The position numbers and the translations under genes were made by a program. This document shows, in pieces, positions 1 to 10,768 of a stretch of DNA of 64,000 bases; position 1 is the stretch's first letter; every line of letters begins with the position of its first letter. The notes beneath the pieces are model-generated. The model searched no databases, was not told the origin of the DNA, and worked only from the letters and a program-made list of their open reading frames with translations. The stretch covers positions 4,242,501-4,306,500 of the forward strand of contig NZ_CP015405.2 in assembly GCF_001689125.2 (NCBI RefSeq). The letters are read 5' to 3'. The stretch is from Blautia pseudococcoides. GTDB lineage: Bacteria > Bacillota > Clostridia > Lachnospirales > Lachnospiraceae.

Positions 1-353
1 TTTTTGTCATCCTTATCCTTCTTCACCAGATTGTAAATAGCATAAACCAGTTCATAGCCATTAAAATTCCCCAGGGATTCGCACTTGGTGAAGTTTACCT
101 CTGATGCACCATAGGCCTTAAACTGTTTCATATTATACTTTATTTCCTGCGTGATCTCATCCGCACATTTTTTGTCAGGGTCCTGGCCGAGGCATTTCTT
201 TGCTGCCTCGGTATCCCCTTTCTGATATGCATTTACAATAGATTTTGTAACACTCTCCGGTGATTTTGTGCTTACCTTAACGCCGCATCCGCTCAAAGAA
301 AATATAAGCATTATCACCAAAGCGCAACATAGAAGCCCTTTTAATCTACGCAT
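1..353 (-). CDS. Putative lipoprotein, 3' part beyond the window edge
   Basis: The reading frame starts at an ATG one base after the gyrA stop codon and runs off the left edge without a stop. The ribosome binding site AAGGAG lies inside the gyrA tail, six bases before the ATG. The N-terminus is a lipoprotein signal peptide: basic MRRLK, a hydrophobic stretch, then the lipobox LSGC with Cys23 as the predicted lipidation site. The visible mature part is charged and Lys-rich, with no family I recognise. The one-base spacing implies cotranscription with gyrA. It is probably a small membrane-anchored extracytoplasmic protein; function unknown. Confidence 0.75.
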   Translation of the reverse strand, partial: MRRLKGLLCCALVIMLIFSLSGCGVKVSTKSPESVTKSIVNAYQKGDTEAAKKCLGQDPDKKCADEITQEIKYNMKQFKAYGASEVNFTKCESLGNFNGYELVYAIYNLVKKDKDDK

Positions 354-354
354 T

Positions 355-2859
355 TTACTCTCCTTGGTTCTCTTCTGTCTGGGAATCTGCCTCTGCGGAT
401 TCCTCACCTTCACTTTCTTCCTTCTCTCTTACCTTCGCAATGCTGGCTACCGTCACTCCCTCGTTCAGGTCCATAAGCTTTACTCCGGATGTTATTCTGC
501 CCAGAATGGAAATTGCACTGCACTCCAGGCGGATGACAATTCCCTCTGTTGTGATCAGAAGAATATCATTTTCCTCATTGACCGCCTTTACCCCGATCAC
601 GTTTCCTGTCTTCTCTGTGATCTTATAGCATTTAACACCTTTACCGCCTCTGTTTTGGCAGGTAAATTCTCCTATAGAAGTTCTCTTGCCCATACCATGT
701 TCAGAGACTATCAGCAGATAATCTCCCTGGCAGTTGAGCTGCATACCAATAACTTCATCCTCTTCAAGCAGATTAATACCACGTACCCCCATAGATACAC
801 GTCCGGTCTTCCTAACATCTGTTTCGTGGAAACGGATACACTGGCCGAATTTAGTGATAAGAATAATATCTTTCTTATTATCAGTAAATTTGACTTCGAT
901 CAGCTCATCATCCTCTCTCAGGGCAATAGCTGCAAGACCTGTTTTCCGCACATTGCTGTAATCCTCAATTGGCGTTTTTTTCACAAGGCCGTTTTTCGTT
1001 GCCATAAACAGATAATTTCCCTGTTTAAATTCATTAATAGGAATCACCGCGGATATTTTCTCATCCGGCTGCAGGGAAAGCAGATTTATGATCGCAGTTC
1101 CCCTTGCTGTTCTGCTGGCCTCCGGAATCTCATAAGCCTTCATACGGTAAACCCGTCCCATATTAGTAAAGAACATGAGGAAATGATGTGTGGTTGTCAT
1201 CAAAAGCTCCTCAATGTAATCGTCATCAATGGTACTCATACCCTTGATTCCCTTTCCACCCCTGTTCTGGCTGCGGAAATTATCAACGGTCATACGTTTG
1301 ATGTAACCTAACTTTGTCATGGCAATGACTGTATTTTCCTTTGGAATCAGGTCTTCCATGGAAATATCAAATTCATCATAACCGATGGAGGTTCTTCTGT
1401 CATCCCCGTATTTATCGGAAATACCCAGGATTTCCTCACGAATAACGCGGAGCAGAAGGTTTCTGTCCGCAAGAATAGCCATTAACTCCCGGATCCTTTT
1501 CACCAGTTCATTATACTCGCCCTGAAGCCGGTCTCTCTCCAAACCGGTCAGTGCACGCAGCCTCATATCTACAATAGCCTGGGCCTGGGCCTCAGAGAAG
1601 CCAAATGCCTCCATAAGAGAATCCTTTGCCTGCTGTGTTGTCTTAGACGCACGGATAATACGGATCACCTCATCTATATGTTCCAGGGCTTTTAACAAAC
1701 CCTCCAAGATATGTGCACGTTCCTGTGCTTTGTTCAGGTCATACTGTGTCCTTCTGGTCACAACATCTTCCTGATGGCGCAGATAATATTTGAGCATTTC
1801 CAGAAGGTTCATGACCTTCGGCTGATTATTCACCAGTGCCAGCATAATAACCCCGAATGTATCCTGAAGCTGGGTATGCTTGTACAGCTGGTTCAGGATG
1901 ACATTGGCATTGGCATCTCTTCTCAGTTCAATACAGATACGCATACCTTCCCTGTTGGAATGGTCATTGATAGCCGTGATTCCATCAATTTTCTTATCCC
2001 TTACAAGTTCTGCCATCTTCTCTATCAGACGTGCTTTATTGACCATATAAGGCAGCTCTGTAACAATGATCTGGCTCTTGCCGCTGGGCAGTGTCTCTAT
2101 GTCTGTAATTGCCCGCACTTTAACTTTTCCGCGGCCTGTACGGTAAGCCTCCTCAATCCCCCTTGTGCCAAGGATCATGGCTCCGGTTGGGAAATCAGGT
2201 CCTTTTATGATGGACAGAATCTCCTCCAGCTCGGTTTCCCTGTCCTCTTCAATGATGTTGTCAATAATTCTTACAACAGCAGAAATAACCTCCCTCAGAT
2301 TATGGGGCGGTATATTAGTTGCCATACCTACTGCAATACCTGATGTACCGTTTACCAGCAGGTTTGGGTATCTGGAGGGGAGAACCAGGGGTTCTTTTTC
2401 CGTTTCATCAAAGTTTGGAGCAAAATCAACTGTATTTTTATTAATATCCGCCAACATTTCCATGGAAATTTTACTCAGGCGGGCCTCTGTATAACGCATG
2501 GCAGCAGCACCGTCACCATCCACAGAACCAAAGTTTCCATGCCCATCCACCAGAGGATACCTGGTTGACCATTCTTGTGCCATGTTGACCAAAGCTCCGT
2601 AGATAGAACTGTCACCATGAGGGTGATACTTACCCATTGTATCACCTACGATACGTGCACATTTTCTGTGAGGTTTGTCGGGGCCGTTGTTTAATTCTAT
2701 CATGGAGTACAGTATTCTTCGCTGTACCGGCTTCATACCGTCCCTGACATCCGGCAATGCCCTGGATGCAATAACACTCATGGCATACTCAATGTAGGAC
2801 TCCTCCATTTTTTTCTGTAAGTCCACTTCCTGGACTTTATCAAAAATATTATCTTCCAT
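355..2859 (-). CDS. gyrA: DNA gyrase subunit A
   Basis: Catalytic breakage-reunion subunit of DNA gyrase, which introduces negative supercoils as an A2B2 complex with GyrB. The 834-residue length is normal. The catalytic tyrosine is Tyr123 in the [10 protein letters not shown] motif, followed by the coiled-coil region and the beta-pinwheel C-terminal domain with a GyrA-box-like QNRGGKG segment (a second QNRGGKG occurs near the end). The tail after about residue 810 is very acidic (Glu/Ser/Ala). In the quinolone-resistance region HGDSSIYG, the position equal to E. coli Asp87 is Gly88, while the Ser83 equivalent is retained as Ser84. It lies 34 bases downstream of gyrB in the origin operon. Confidence 0.98.
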   Translation of the reverse strand: MEDNIFDKVQEVDLQKKMEESYIEYAMSVIASRALPDVRDGMKPVQRRILYSMIELNNGPDKPHRKCARIVGDTMGKYHPHGDSSIYGALVNMAQEWSTRYPLVDGHGNFGSVDGDGAAAMRYTEARLSKISMEMLADINKNTVDFAPNFDETEKEPLVLPSRYPNLLVNGTSGIAVGMATNIPPHNLREVISAVVRIIDNIIEEDRETELEEILSIIKGPDFPTGAMILGTRGIEEAYRTGRGKVKVRAITDIETLPSGKSQIIVTELPYMVNKARLIEKMAELVRDKKIDGITAINDHSNREGMRICIELRRDANANVILNQLYKHTQLQDTFGVIMLALVNNQPKVMNLLEMLKYYLRHQEDVVTRRTQYDLNKAQERAHILEGLLKALEHIDEVIRIIRASKTTQQAKDSLMEAFGFSEAQAQAIVDMRLRALTGLERDRLQGEYNELVKRIRELMAILADRNLLLRVIREEILGISDKYGDDRRTSIGYDEFDISMEDLIPKENTVIAMTKLGYIKRMTVDNFRSQNRGGKGIKGMSTIDDDYIEELLMTTTHHFLMFFTNMGRVYRMKAYEIPEASRTARGTAIINLLSLQPDEKISAVIPINEFKQGNYLFMATKNGLVKKTPIEDYSNVRKTGLAAIALREDDELIEVKFTDNKKDIILITKFGQCIRFHETDVRKTGRVSMGVRGINLLEEDEVIGMQLNCQGDYLLIVSEHGMGKRTSIGEFTCQNRGGKGVKCYKITEKTGNVIGVKAVNEENDILLITTEGIVIRLECSAISILGRITSGVKLMDLNEGVTVASIAKVREKEESEGEESAEADSQTEENQGE

Positions 2860-2893
2860 TTAGCTTCTCCTTAACTCCGCTTCCGTCGGCCGC

Positions 2894-4849
<1,956 letters not shown>

Positions 4850-4872
4850 TCACCGGTTTTCCGCTGGTCGTC

Positions 4873-5952
4873 TCAGGGGGCAACTGTCCCCTCCACCACT
4901 TTAAACAATTTATTGATTTCAAATCTTTTGTTTACAAAATCATCCAAACCTGTACAAGTTATCATAGTCTGCACATCCCGGATACTGTCCAGCAGATAAT
5001 TCTGCCTGTTGGCGTCCAGTTCCGACAAAACATCATCCAGAAGAAGGATTGGAACATCCTTTATCTTTTTCTCCACCAGATAGATTTCCGATAACTTCAG
5101 GGATAGGGCAGCTGTGCGCTGCTGTCCCTGTGAACCAAACTTGCGAATATCAATCTCATTTATTCTAACACATAAATCATCCCTGTGGGGTCCGGATGAT
5201 GTATTCCTGAATTTGAAATCCTTTTCCCGGTTTCTTCCCAACTGTTCATAGAACTCATCGCTCCTTACATTCGGTTCGTAAACCAGTTCTATTTTTTCTT
5301 TTCCGCCTGTTATGCTGCTATGTATCTCTCCGATAATATCATTTATATCGCGGACAAATTCATGACGGCTTTCAATGATGGATTTTCCGTAACGTACCAA
5401 TTGTTCATCCCACACATCCAGTGTGGCCGCCAGGCCGCTGCTAGATCCAATATCCTTTAACAACTTGTTTCTCTGGTTCAGGACATGGTTGTAACTGGAT
5501 AGATCAGATAAATACACCTTATTAAGTTGACATAACTCGGAATCAATAAACCTTCTCCTCTCACCAGGACCGTTTTTAATAATATTCAGATCCTCCGGCG
5601 AGAAAAATACAATGTTGACAATTCCGAACAGCTCACTGGCCCTTCGGATGGGGATACCGTCAATGGCTATGCCCTTAGCTTTATTTTTTTTCAGATGCAT
5701 ATCAATCTTGTGGGATATGCCGTCCTTATTCACAAACATCCTGATATGGGATTCATCCTGTTCAAACCGGATCATCTCTCTGTCCTTACTGCCTCTGTGT
5801 GATTTTGTGGTGCCACACAGATATACAGCCTCCAAGATGTTGGTCTTTCCCTGGGCGTTATCCCCATAGAGAATATTTGTTCCCTTGTCAAACTGCAGGG
5901 ATAAAAGATTGTAATTCCTGTAATTCTTCAGTTCTATAGACTCAATATACAT
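4873..5952 (-). CDS. recF: DNA replication/repair protein RecF
   Basis: SMC-like ATPase that binds gapped DNA and helps load RecA through RecO and RecR. The protein has 359 residues, the usual length. The Walker A motif GDNAQGKTN is near residues 30-38, the ABC signature region is near FGSQGQQRT, and the Walker B motif is LLLDDVLSELD. It begins with MYIESIELKNYRNY, typical of RecF. It lies between the S4-domain gene and gyrB and is probably cotranscribed with both. Confidence 0.97.
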   Translation of the reverse strand: MYIESIELKNYRNYNLLSLQFDKGTNILYGDNAQGKTNILEAVYLCGTTKSHRGSKDREMIRFEQDESHIRMFVNKDGISHKIDMHLKKNKAKGIAIDGIPIRRASELFGIVNIVFFSPEDLNIIKNGPGERRRFIDSELCQLNKVYLSDLSSYNHVLNQRNKLLKDIGSSSGLAATLDVWDEQLVRYGKSIIESRHEFVRDINDIIGEIHSSITGGKEKIELVYEPNVRSDEFYEQLGRNREKDFKFRNTSSGPHRDDLCVRINEIDIRKFGSQGQQRTAALSLKLSEIYLVEKKIKDVPILLLDDVLSELDANRQNYLLDSIRDVQTMITCTGLDDFVNKRFEINKLFKVVEGTVAP

Positions 5953-6013
5953 GTAAACACCTGTTGTTGGGGGGCGCTGAAAACTTCACGTGACAGAAAC
6001 GGTAATAGTAAAT

Positions 6014-6223
6014 TCATTTTACTATTTTGATCTCCTGACCGTCATAAGCCACCAGATCCCCATCGTAAAGTTTGCGGCCTCGTCTGGTATCGGTCTCACC
6101 ATTGACTTTTACAAGACCGTCCTGTATCACATATTTGGCTTCCACCCCGTCCTCCACAAGATTTGCGGCTTTCAGGGCCTGGCCCAACTTAATAAACTCA
6201 TCTTTTAATTTTATGATTTCCAT
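6014..6223 (-). CDS. rlbA: S4-domain RNA-binding protein (YaaA/RlbA)
   Basis: A 69-residue S4-like domain protein of the kind always found between dnaN and recF in Firmicutes. I chose the ATG at 6223 (MEIIKLKDEFIKLGQAL) because GGAG lies about nine bases upstream; the longer frame adds eight residues without a site. The S4 fold is visible in GQALKAANLV, DGLVKVNG and RRGRKLYDGD, the usual alpha-L RNA-binding surface. The family is thought to act in ribosome biogenesis, but its exact role is not settled. Confidence 0.93.
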   Translation of the reverse strand: MEIIKLKDEFIKLGQALKAANLVEDGVEAKYVIQDGLVKVNGETDTRRGRKLYDGDLVAYDGQEIKIVK

Positions 6224-6255
6224 TCTTTCTCTCCTAACGGCTTTCAAACCCGTTT

Positions 6256-7368
6256 TTATCTGCTGACAGCATTAAAGTTTACAGGAAGGATCAGATAAAT
6301 ATACTGCTCCTCCTCATCCCGGATAAAGCAGGGCGCTTTGGGATTCATCAGATAAATACAGACTTCCTCATCATCAATCACCTTCAGCGCATCAATCAGA
6401 AATTTGGGATTGAAACCAATGAGAATATCTTTTCCCTCTTTTTCAATGTCAATGTCCTCTTTCATAGAACCAATCTGAGAATCAATCCGCAGTTCCATGG
6501 AGCCATCCTCAATATGAATGATAATGGGTTTTTTATCTCCCTCTTTTACAAGAAGGGTTGCTCTGTCAATACAATCTAAAAATTCACGTTTATTAATCTT
6601 GACTTTTGTTTCGTAGTCACTGGATAACATCTGGTCAATCTTAAAGTAATCGCCCTCGATCAGACGGGATACTACCTTGGTATTATCAAATTCAAACAAG
6701 ATATGGTTTTCCGCAAGATAGATTTCTACCATATCTTCCATTTCACCGGATAAAATTTTACTGATTTCATTCAGTGTCTTACCGGGAACAACCACTTTCT
6801 TATCTGCGCACTCTTCTTTCAGCGCAATTTTTCTGATGGAAATACGGTGTCCGTCAAGGGAAACCACACGCAGCATATTGTTTTCAATCTGAAAAAGTTC
6901 ACCTGTCATCAGCTTATTGTTTTCGTTTGCTGCTATGGAAAAAATAGTCTGACGGATAATTTCTTTTAAAGTAAACTGTGAAATCCGTACACAGTCATTT
7001 TTTTCAATGAACGGAAGATAAGAAAAATCCTCACCGGACTTTCCCGGAATATTGAATTTTGCTTTTTCGCAGGTAATCAGAGTGTTTAGTTTCTCATCTG
7101 TTGTTATGGTAACATTATTATCCGGAAGCTTTCTTACGATCTCAGAAAAAATCTTAGCATCCAGAGCGATAATACCCTTTTCTTCTATAGTACCGTCAAC
7201 AATGGTTTCAATTCCCAGTTCCATGTCATTGGATGTAAATCTGATTTCATTGGCTGATGCATCAATAAGAATACATTCCAGAATGGGCATTGTTGTTTTT
7301 CCCGGTACGGCTTTCATGACAATATTTACACTTTTTAATAATTCTGATTTAGGACAAATTAATTTCAT
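6256..7368 (-). CDS. dnaN: DNA polymerase III beta sliding clamp
   Basis: Processivity clamp: a ring-shaped dimer that tethers DNA polymerase III to the template. It has 370 residues from the chosen ATG at 7368 (MKLICPKSEL), which is preceded by AAAGGAAG. The longer frame would begin nine residues earlier without a good site. Three clamp domains follow one another; the C-terminus ends in the conserved ILPVN motif segment (YIYLILPVNFN). It is transcribed from the dnaA side, 310 bases after dnaA, across a stretch that itself carries DnaA boxes. Confidence 0.98.
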   Translation of the reverse strand: MKLICPKSELLKSVNIVMKAVPGKTTMPILECILIDASANEIRFTSNDMELGIETIVDGTIEEKGIIALDAKIFSEIVRKLPDNNVTITTDEKLNTLITCEKAKFNIPGKSGEDFSYLPFIEKNDCVRISQFTLKEIIRQTIFSIAANENNKLMTGELFQIENNMLRVVSLDGHRISIRKIALKEECADKKVVVPGKTLNEISKILSGEMEDMVEIYLAENHILFEFDNTKVVSRLIEGDYFKIDQMLSSDYETKVKINKREFLDCIDRATLLVKEGDKKPIIIHIEDGSMELRIDSQIGSMKEDIDIEKEGKDILIGFNPKFLIDALKVIDDEEVCIYLMNPKAPCFIRDEEEQYIYLILPVNFNAVSR

Positions 7369-7678
7369 GATGTGTATAACTTCCTTTCTTTGCAAAAGTG
7401 GCTTTATCTATAAAATAATATTAAGGAATCCGCAGTCGTAGCCTTAGGGGATGTGAATTTGTGAATAACCCTCGAAACCCGCAGGAATTGCGGCTTTCAT
7501 AGTATGGATAACTTTGTGGGTTAAAGCTGAAGTTAAAGTGAATAAGCTGTTGATAGAATCATGGGTAAAAAACGGGGTTCACGTTATCAACACTTATCCA
7601 CATGTAAGTCACTTTATATTCACCTAAGGTTGTGGATAATCAAATACTGCAGGAAAGTGTGTGTGCATAGCTTGAGGA
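7369..7678. other. oriC: dnaA-dnaN intergenic region with DnaA boxes (half of bipartite oriC)
   Basis: This 310-base gap has no gene. It contains perfect DnaA boxes TTATCCACA at 7594-7602 and its reverse TGTGGATAA at 7631-7639, plus TGTGAATAA at 7460-7468 (also TTATNCACA type) and a one-mismatch site TTATCAACA at 7584-7592. Clusters on both sides of dnaA are the pattern of bipartite Firmicutes origins, where DnaA bound at both clusters can loop out the dnaA gene. The same sites could mediate DnaA effects on dnaN transcription. Confidence 0.85.
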
Positions 7679-9034
7679 TCACTTGGCAGGATTGATTTTT
7701 TTCTTCAATATATCAATGATTTCTCTTGTGTCGTCGTTCTCCTCAACTTCCCGCTCTATTTTATTTATGCCGCTCATGATGGTCGTATGGTCTCGTCCAC
7801 CCAGGCTGTCACCGATAATTTTCAGGGTGGTTTCTGTCATCTGGCGGCACAGGTACATAACAATCTGTCTTGGATATGCAATTTTGGAACTCCTCTTGTT
7901 TCCGGTCAGGTCAGAGGGAGTGAGATCAAAGTGTTCTGCTACTATATTAATAATGAGTTCCGGTGTTATGGTCCTTTTCTGGTTTGGCGATATGATGTCT
8001 TTCAATACTTTTTCCGCCAGAGCCAGGTTGATCTCCCGGTTCTCCAGATTTGCATATGCCATGATCTTATTCAGGGAACCCTCCAGCTCACGGATATTTG
8101 ACTTTACGTTCTGTGCAATATATTCAATGACCTGATCATCAATCTGATAGCCGTCCAGCTCCTCCTTTTTTCTAAGGATCGCCATTCGGGTTTCAAAATC
8201 AGGTGAGGAGATGTCCACGATCAATCCCCATTCAAATCGGGAACGAAGCCGGTCCTCCAGGATTTCCATATCTTTGGGGGGCTTATCCGAGGAGATGATG
8301 ATTTGTTTTTTCGCTCCGTGGAGAGCATTGAAGGTGTGGAAAAATTCTTCCTGGGTGGATTCCTTTCCTATAATAAACTGTATATCGTCGATCAAAAGTA
8401 CATCTATATTCCGGTATTTCTCACGAAACTTGGACATAGTTGTATTATTGCCGTTACGGATTGATTCAATCAGTTCATTGGTAAAATATTCACTGGTCAC
8501 ATACAGTACCTTGGACTGCGGTCTTTTCTGAAGCACAAAATGTGCGATGGAATGCATAAGATGGGTTTTTCCCAGACCAACTCCTCCATATATAAAGAGA
8601 GGGTTATACACCTCACCGGGAGATTCCGCCACTGCAACGGAAGCTGCGTGTGCCAGTTTGTTATTGCTTCCGACTACAAAGGTGTCAAAGGTATACTTAG
8701 GGTTTAAGTTGGCTTTTTCAATACTTTCATTCACGGCAGCGGATGATACGGGGGTATCCGCCGTTTCCGGCGGCACGTCATCCGGTAAGATCAAAGCAAT
8801 TTCGTAGTCTTCTCCCGCAGTTTCAGCAATTGCCACTTTTAATGGAAGAAGATATTTGTTGGCAATATAATTAATGCCAATCTGGCCTGTGGGGACTATG
8901 ATGGTAACGGTATCCCCTTCCACTTTGTGGACTGTCAGGGATTTCAGCCAGGTATTAAAAGAGACATCAGATAACTGATGCTCCGTTTTTATCATATTTA
9001 ATATGTCTGTCCATTTTTCCTGTATTAAATGCAT
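7679..9034 (-). CDS. dnaA: Chromosomal replication initiator DnaA
   Basis: AAA+ ATPase that binds DnaA boxes in oriC, melts the unwinding element and recruits the helicase. The chosen ATG at 9034 (MHLIQEKWTD) has GGGAG about nine bases upstream and gives 451 residues, the normal length; the frame is open for another 39 codons but these look like leader sequence. The N-terminal domain I is at 1-80, the Walker A GGVGLGKTH near 150-158, Walker B as LLIDDIQF, and the C-terminal DNA-binding signature GGRDHTTIMSG near residue 405. DnaA boxes on both sides suggest autoregulation. Confidence 0.98.
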   Translation of the reverse strand: MHLIQEKWTDILNMIKTEHQLSDVSFNTWLKSLTVHKVEGDTVTIIVPTGQIGINYIANKYLLPLKVAIAETAGEDYEIALILPDDVPPETADTPVSSAAVNESIEKANLNPKYTFDTFVVGSNNKLAHAASVAVAESPGEVYNPLFIYGGVGLGKTHLMHSIAHFVLQKRPQSKVLYVTSEYFTNELIESIRNGNNTTMSKFREKYRNIDVLLIDDIQFIIGKESTQEEFFHTFNALHGAKKQIIISSDKPPKDMEILEDRLRSRFEWGLIVDISSPDFETRMAILRKKEELDGYQIDDQVIEYIAQNVKSNIRELEGSLNKIMAYANLENREINLALAEKVLKDIISPNQKRTITPELIINIVAEHFDLTPSDLTGNKRSSKIAYPRQIVMYLCRQMTETTLKIIGDSLGGRDHTTIMSGINKIEREVEENDDTREIIDILKKKINPAK

Positions 9035-9148
9035 TTTGAATTCTCCCGTTTGTTTTCGCGTTTCCTTTCCAGACTTGTGCAATATGGAGAGGGATTGATG
9101 ATCATGTTGAAAAAGACGTTCTTTTTTCCCTTGTTTCAAAGCACACAA

Positions 9149-9182
9149 CAATAGAAAGTACGCGCCTGCGGACTTTCTATTG
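9149..9182 (-). repeat. 11-bp perfect inverted repeat in the dnaA leader
   Basis: CAATAGAAAGT at 9149-9159 is repeated in inverse at 9172-9182 around a 12-base spacer that contains a small CGC/GCG pair. It lies between the likely dnaA promoter and start codon, so it would form a stem-loop near the 5' end of the dnaA mRNA. No T-run follows on either strand, so it is not a standard terminator. A related element lies at 49087-49119. Confidence 0.7.
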
Positions 9183-9204
9183 CAAAAAACGTATTATTAT
9201 CTAT

Positions 9205-9233
9205 ATATTATAATAAAATAGAATTTTTAGCAA
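9205..9233 (-). promoter_or_regulatory. Probable dnaA promoter
   Basis: On the minus strand TTGCTA (9228-9233) and TAATAT (9205-9210) are separated by 17 bases. The pair lies in a very AT-rich tract about 170 bases before the dnaA ATG. The tract could also be part of the DNA unwinding element. Confidence 0.5.
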
Positions 9234-9652
9234 TGAAAAAATAATTCTAAACAGAAATCCACAAGGTTATGTTAATAATGTGGATAATACTGTGTGGAAA
9301 ATGAGGATTACAAAGTTAAAAACATTGTGGAAAAAGGAAGATGTGAGAAATGTGTATAACTCCATTTACATCTTCCACATGGCGAAAATCGTGATAAATT
9401 AAGGTTTTTTTGTCGAAAAGGGCAAAAAAGTGTGGGGAAAACGGAAAAGTTATCCACAAGTTATCCACAATTTGTGGATAACATTACGTAAACTAGAATC
9501 GTGTGAATAACTGTGGGGATAATCATTTTAGCAGAAGCGTCCCGGGAAATCTTTCCACAGAACGGAAAACCGGAATGTGGAAAACAGGTGAATACTCGGA
9601 TTTCAGCCTATTTCCGTGATAAATATATTTAAAGAAAAAAATAAAATATATC

Positions 9653-9681
9653 TTGACGAATCAAGGGTTTCCGAATATAAT
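9653..9681 (+). promoter_or_regulatory. rpmH promoter
   Basis: TTGACG (9653-9658) and TATAAT (9676-9681) with a 17-base spacer, about 87 bases before the rpmH start. This is close to the consensus of the housekeeping sigma factor. Confidence 0.8.
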
Positions 9682-9767
9682 TGAAATGATGTTTTCTATC
9701 ATGCATAATTATAGGAATACTATCTGAATAATAGATAGATATTTGGTTTAAAGGAGGTGCCTGGAAT

Positions 9768-9902
9768 ATGAAAATGACATTTCAGCCAAAAAAGAGAAGC
9801 AGATCCAAAGTTCATGGATTCAGAGCAAGAATGAGCACTAAGGCCGGAAGAAAAGTTTTAGCTGCAAGAAGATTAAAAGGAAGAAAAAGATTATCAGCTT
9901 AA
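9768..9902 (+). CDS. rpmH: Ribosomal protein bL34
   Basis: A 44-residue, very basic protein beginning [18 protein letters not shown] and ending [10 protein letters not shown], the full-length bL34 of the large ribosomal subunit. A strong site, AAAGGAGGTG, precedes the ATG. It is too short for many ORF tables but unmistakable. It is the first rightward gene after oriC and is followed at once by a terminator. Confidence 0.98.
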   Translation: MKMTFQPKKRSRSKVHGFRARMSTKAGRKVLAARRLKGRKRLSA

Positions 9903-9931
9903 GACCGCAGATATGTGGTCTTTTCTTCTCT
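9901..9931 (+). terminator. Intrinsic terminator after rpmH
   Basis: AAGACCGCA pairs with TGTGGTCTT (one G-U pair) around a GATA loop, followed by a pyrimidine-rich TTTCTTCTC tail. The stem begins in the rpmH stop codon. Confidence 0.75.
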
Positions 9932-9935
9932 TCTT

Positions 9936-10066
9936 GTAATTATTCAGTTACCTGAATAATTACGGGTATTTGCCCATTAAAATCGCTTGGCGATGGGGCC
10001 GATACCTGATGCCGTAACTCTTATATACGGTCAGCGCAGTGAATGCGCTGACCTGATTGAATAGTA
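9936..10066. repeat. Palindromic intergenic repeat, copy 1
   Basis: The segment opens with a perfect 12-bp inverted repeat, GTAATTATTCAG/CTGAATAATTAC (9936-9963). It contains a second 10-bp inverted repeat, GGTCAGCGCA/TGCGCTGACC (10029-10053), and closes with CTGATTGAATAGTAAC. The closing arm and the inner AGTGAATGCGC motif resemble elements at 14504-14542 and 21110-21150. It lies between rpmH and rnpA and holds no gene. Confidence 0.7.
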
Positions 10067-10093
10067 ACCTCTTCTTTCATTAAAGGATGGTTT

Positions 10094-10456
10094 ATGAAAT
10101 ATTCGGAATCGTTAAAGAAAAACAGAGATTTTCAGCTGGTTTATAAAAAGGGAACATCATTTGCAAATCGGTACTTAGTTATGTATGTGTTAAAGAATCA
10201 GTTGGACAAGAACAGAATTGGTATATCCGTAAGTAAAAAGGTAGGAAACAGTGTCGTAAGACATCATTTGACCAGGCTTCTCAGAGAAAGCTACCGATTG
10301 AACGAAGAAAAATTCAAGTGCGGATATGATATTGTTGTAGTAGTCAGGGTAAATGGAAAGGATCAGGGATTCCATTCCATGGAGAGTGCGCTTTTGCATT
10401 TAGGTAAGTTCACAAAGACCATAAGAAGTGAAGAGAATGAAAACAGTATTGATTAA
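10094..10456 (+). CDS. rnpA: Ribonuclease P protein component
   Basis: Protein subunit of RNase P, which matures tRNA 5' ends together with the catalytic RNA. The 120-residue length is standard. The N-terminal [14 protein letters not shown] segment and the RNR-type motif ([12 protein letters not shown]) are characteristic. AAAGGATGG precedes the ATG. The gene overlaps the start of yidD by about 20 bases, so the two are translated from one message. Confidence 0.97.
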   Translation: MKYSESLKKNRDFQLVYKKGTSFANRYLVMYVLKNQLDKNRIGISVSKKVGNSVVRHHLTRLLRESYRLNEEKFKCGYDIVVVVRVNGKDQGFHSMESALLHLGKFTKTIRSEENENSID

Positions 10457-10646
10457 GATGATTCGGCTTTATCAGAAATATTTATCCCCGTTAAAGAGAA
10501 CCCGTTGTCCCTATATACCCACGTGTTCTCAGTATGGATTAGAAGCAATTGAGAAATATGGTGCAGTAAAAGGTAGTTTATTGGCTTGCTGGAGAATTTT
10601 AAGATGTAATCCATTTTCAAAAGGCGGATACGATCCGGTACCATAA
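10437..10646 (+). CDS. yidD: Membrane protein insertion efficiency factor YidD
   Basis: A 69-residue YidD/haemolytic-domain protein with the conserved [19 protein letters not shown] and [19 protein letters not shown] motifs. The family is peripherally membrane-associated and assists insertion of proteins by YidC. I chose the ATG at 10437, with GAAGAG-like sequence upstream; a GTG three codons earlier is also possible. It overlaps rnpA and lies upstream of yidC, the conserved rnpA-yidD-yidC-jag order. Confidence 0.95.
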   Translation: MKTVLIKMIRLYQKYLSPLKRTRCPYIPTCSQYGLEAIEKYGAVKGSLLACWRILRCNPFSKGGYDPVP

Positions 10647-10675
10647 GTATTGTTTTATCTTGTTAGGAGATAATT

Positions 10676-10768
10676 ATGCACCGCCCTTTTGTTACAAAGG
10701 CGGTATGCTTGAGAGATGAAGGTGACAAACCGGCTATAAGGAGGAAAATATTTTGGTTGCGTTGCTAA
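10676..10768 (+). CDS. Possible 30-codon upstream ORF overlapping the yidC start
   Basis: An ATG with AGGAGA six bases upstream opens a 30-codon frame starting MHRPFVTKAVCLRDE and stopping at 10768, inside yidC and 13 bases past its TTG start. The first codons overlap a hairpin at 10680-10704. The peptide is basic, with no membrane segment. Either it is a leader peptide that couples or regulates yidC translation, or it is chance. Its start region is better placed than chance alone would suggest, but there is no homology evidence. Confidence 0.35.
   Translation: MHRPFVTKAVCLRDEGDKPAIRRKIFWLRC
10680..10704 (+). promoter_or_regulatory. Hairpin in the yidD-yidC gap
   Basis: ACCGCC(C)TTT pairs with AAAGGCGGT around a five-base loop with one bulged C. 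No T-run follows, so it is not a clear terminator. It lies about 50 bases before the yidC start and inside the candidate leader ORF. Confidence 0.5.

Larger units (their letters stand above)
9035..9767. other. oriC: Chromosomal origin oriC, dnaA-rpmH intergenic region
   Basis: This gene-free stretch is rich in DnaA boxes. Perfect 9-mers TTATCCACA or TGTGGATAA lie at 9279-9287, 9450-9458, 9461-9469 and 9473-9481. TTATNCACA variants lie at 9351-9359 (TGTGTATAA) and 9502-9510 (TGTGAATAA). Looser TGTGGAAAA-type sites occur around 9293, 9326 and 9576. The three boxes at 9450-9481 form a dense core. AT-rich tracts at about 9190-9250 and 9620-9652 are candidates for the unwinding element. The switch in gene direction (dnaA leftward, rpmH rightward) fits the replication start. 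Confidence 0.93.

Noticed and set aside
268-1311. 347-codon plus-strand frame opposite gyrA
   Set aside because: It is entirely antisense to gyrA, which is certain; long antisense frames arise from codon bias.
5983-5998. Possible fourth parS site (core TTCACGTGA) between recF and the S4-domain gene
   Set aside because: Only about 11 of 16 positions match the parS consensus and the outer bases do not pair.
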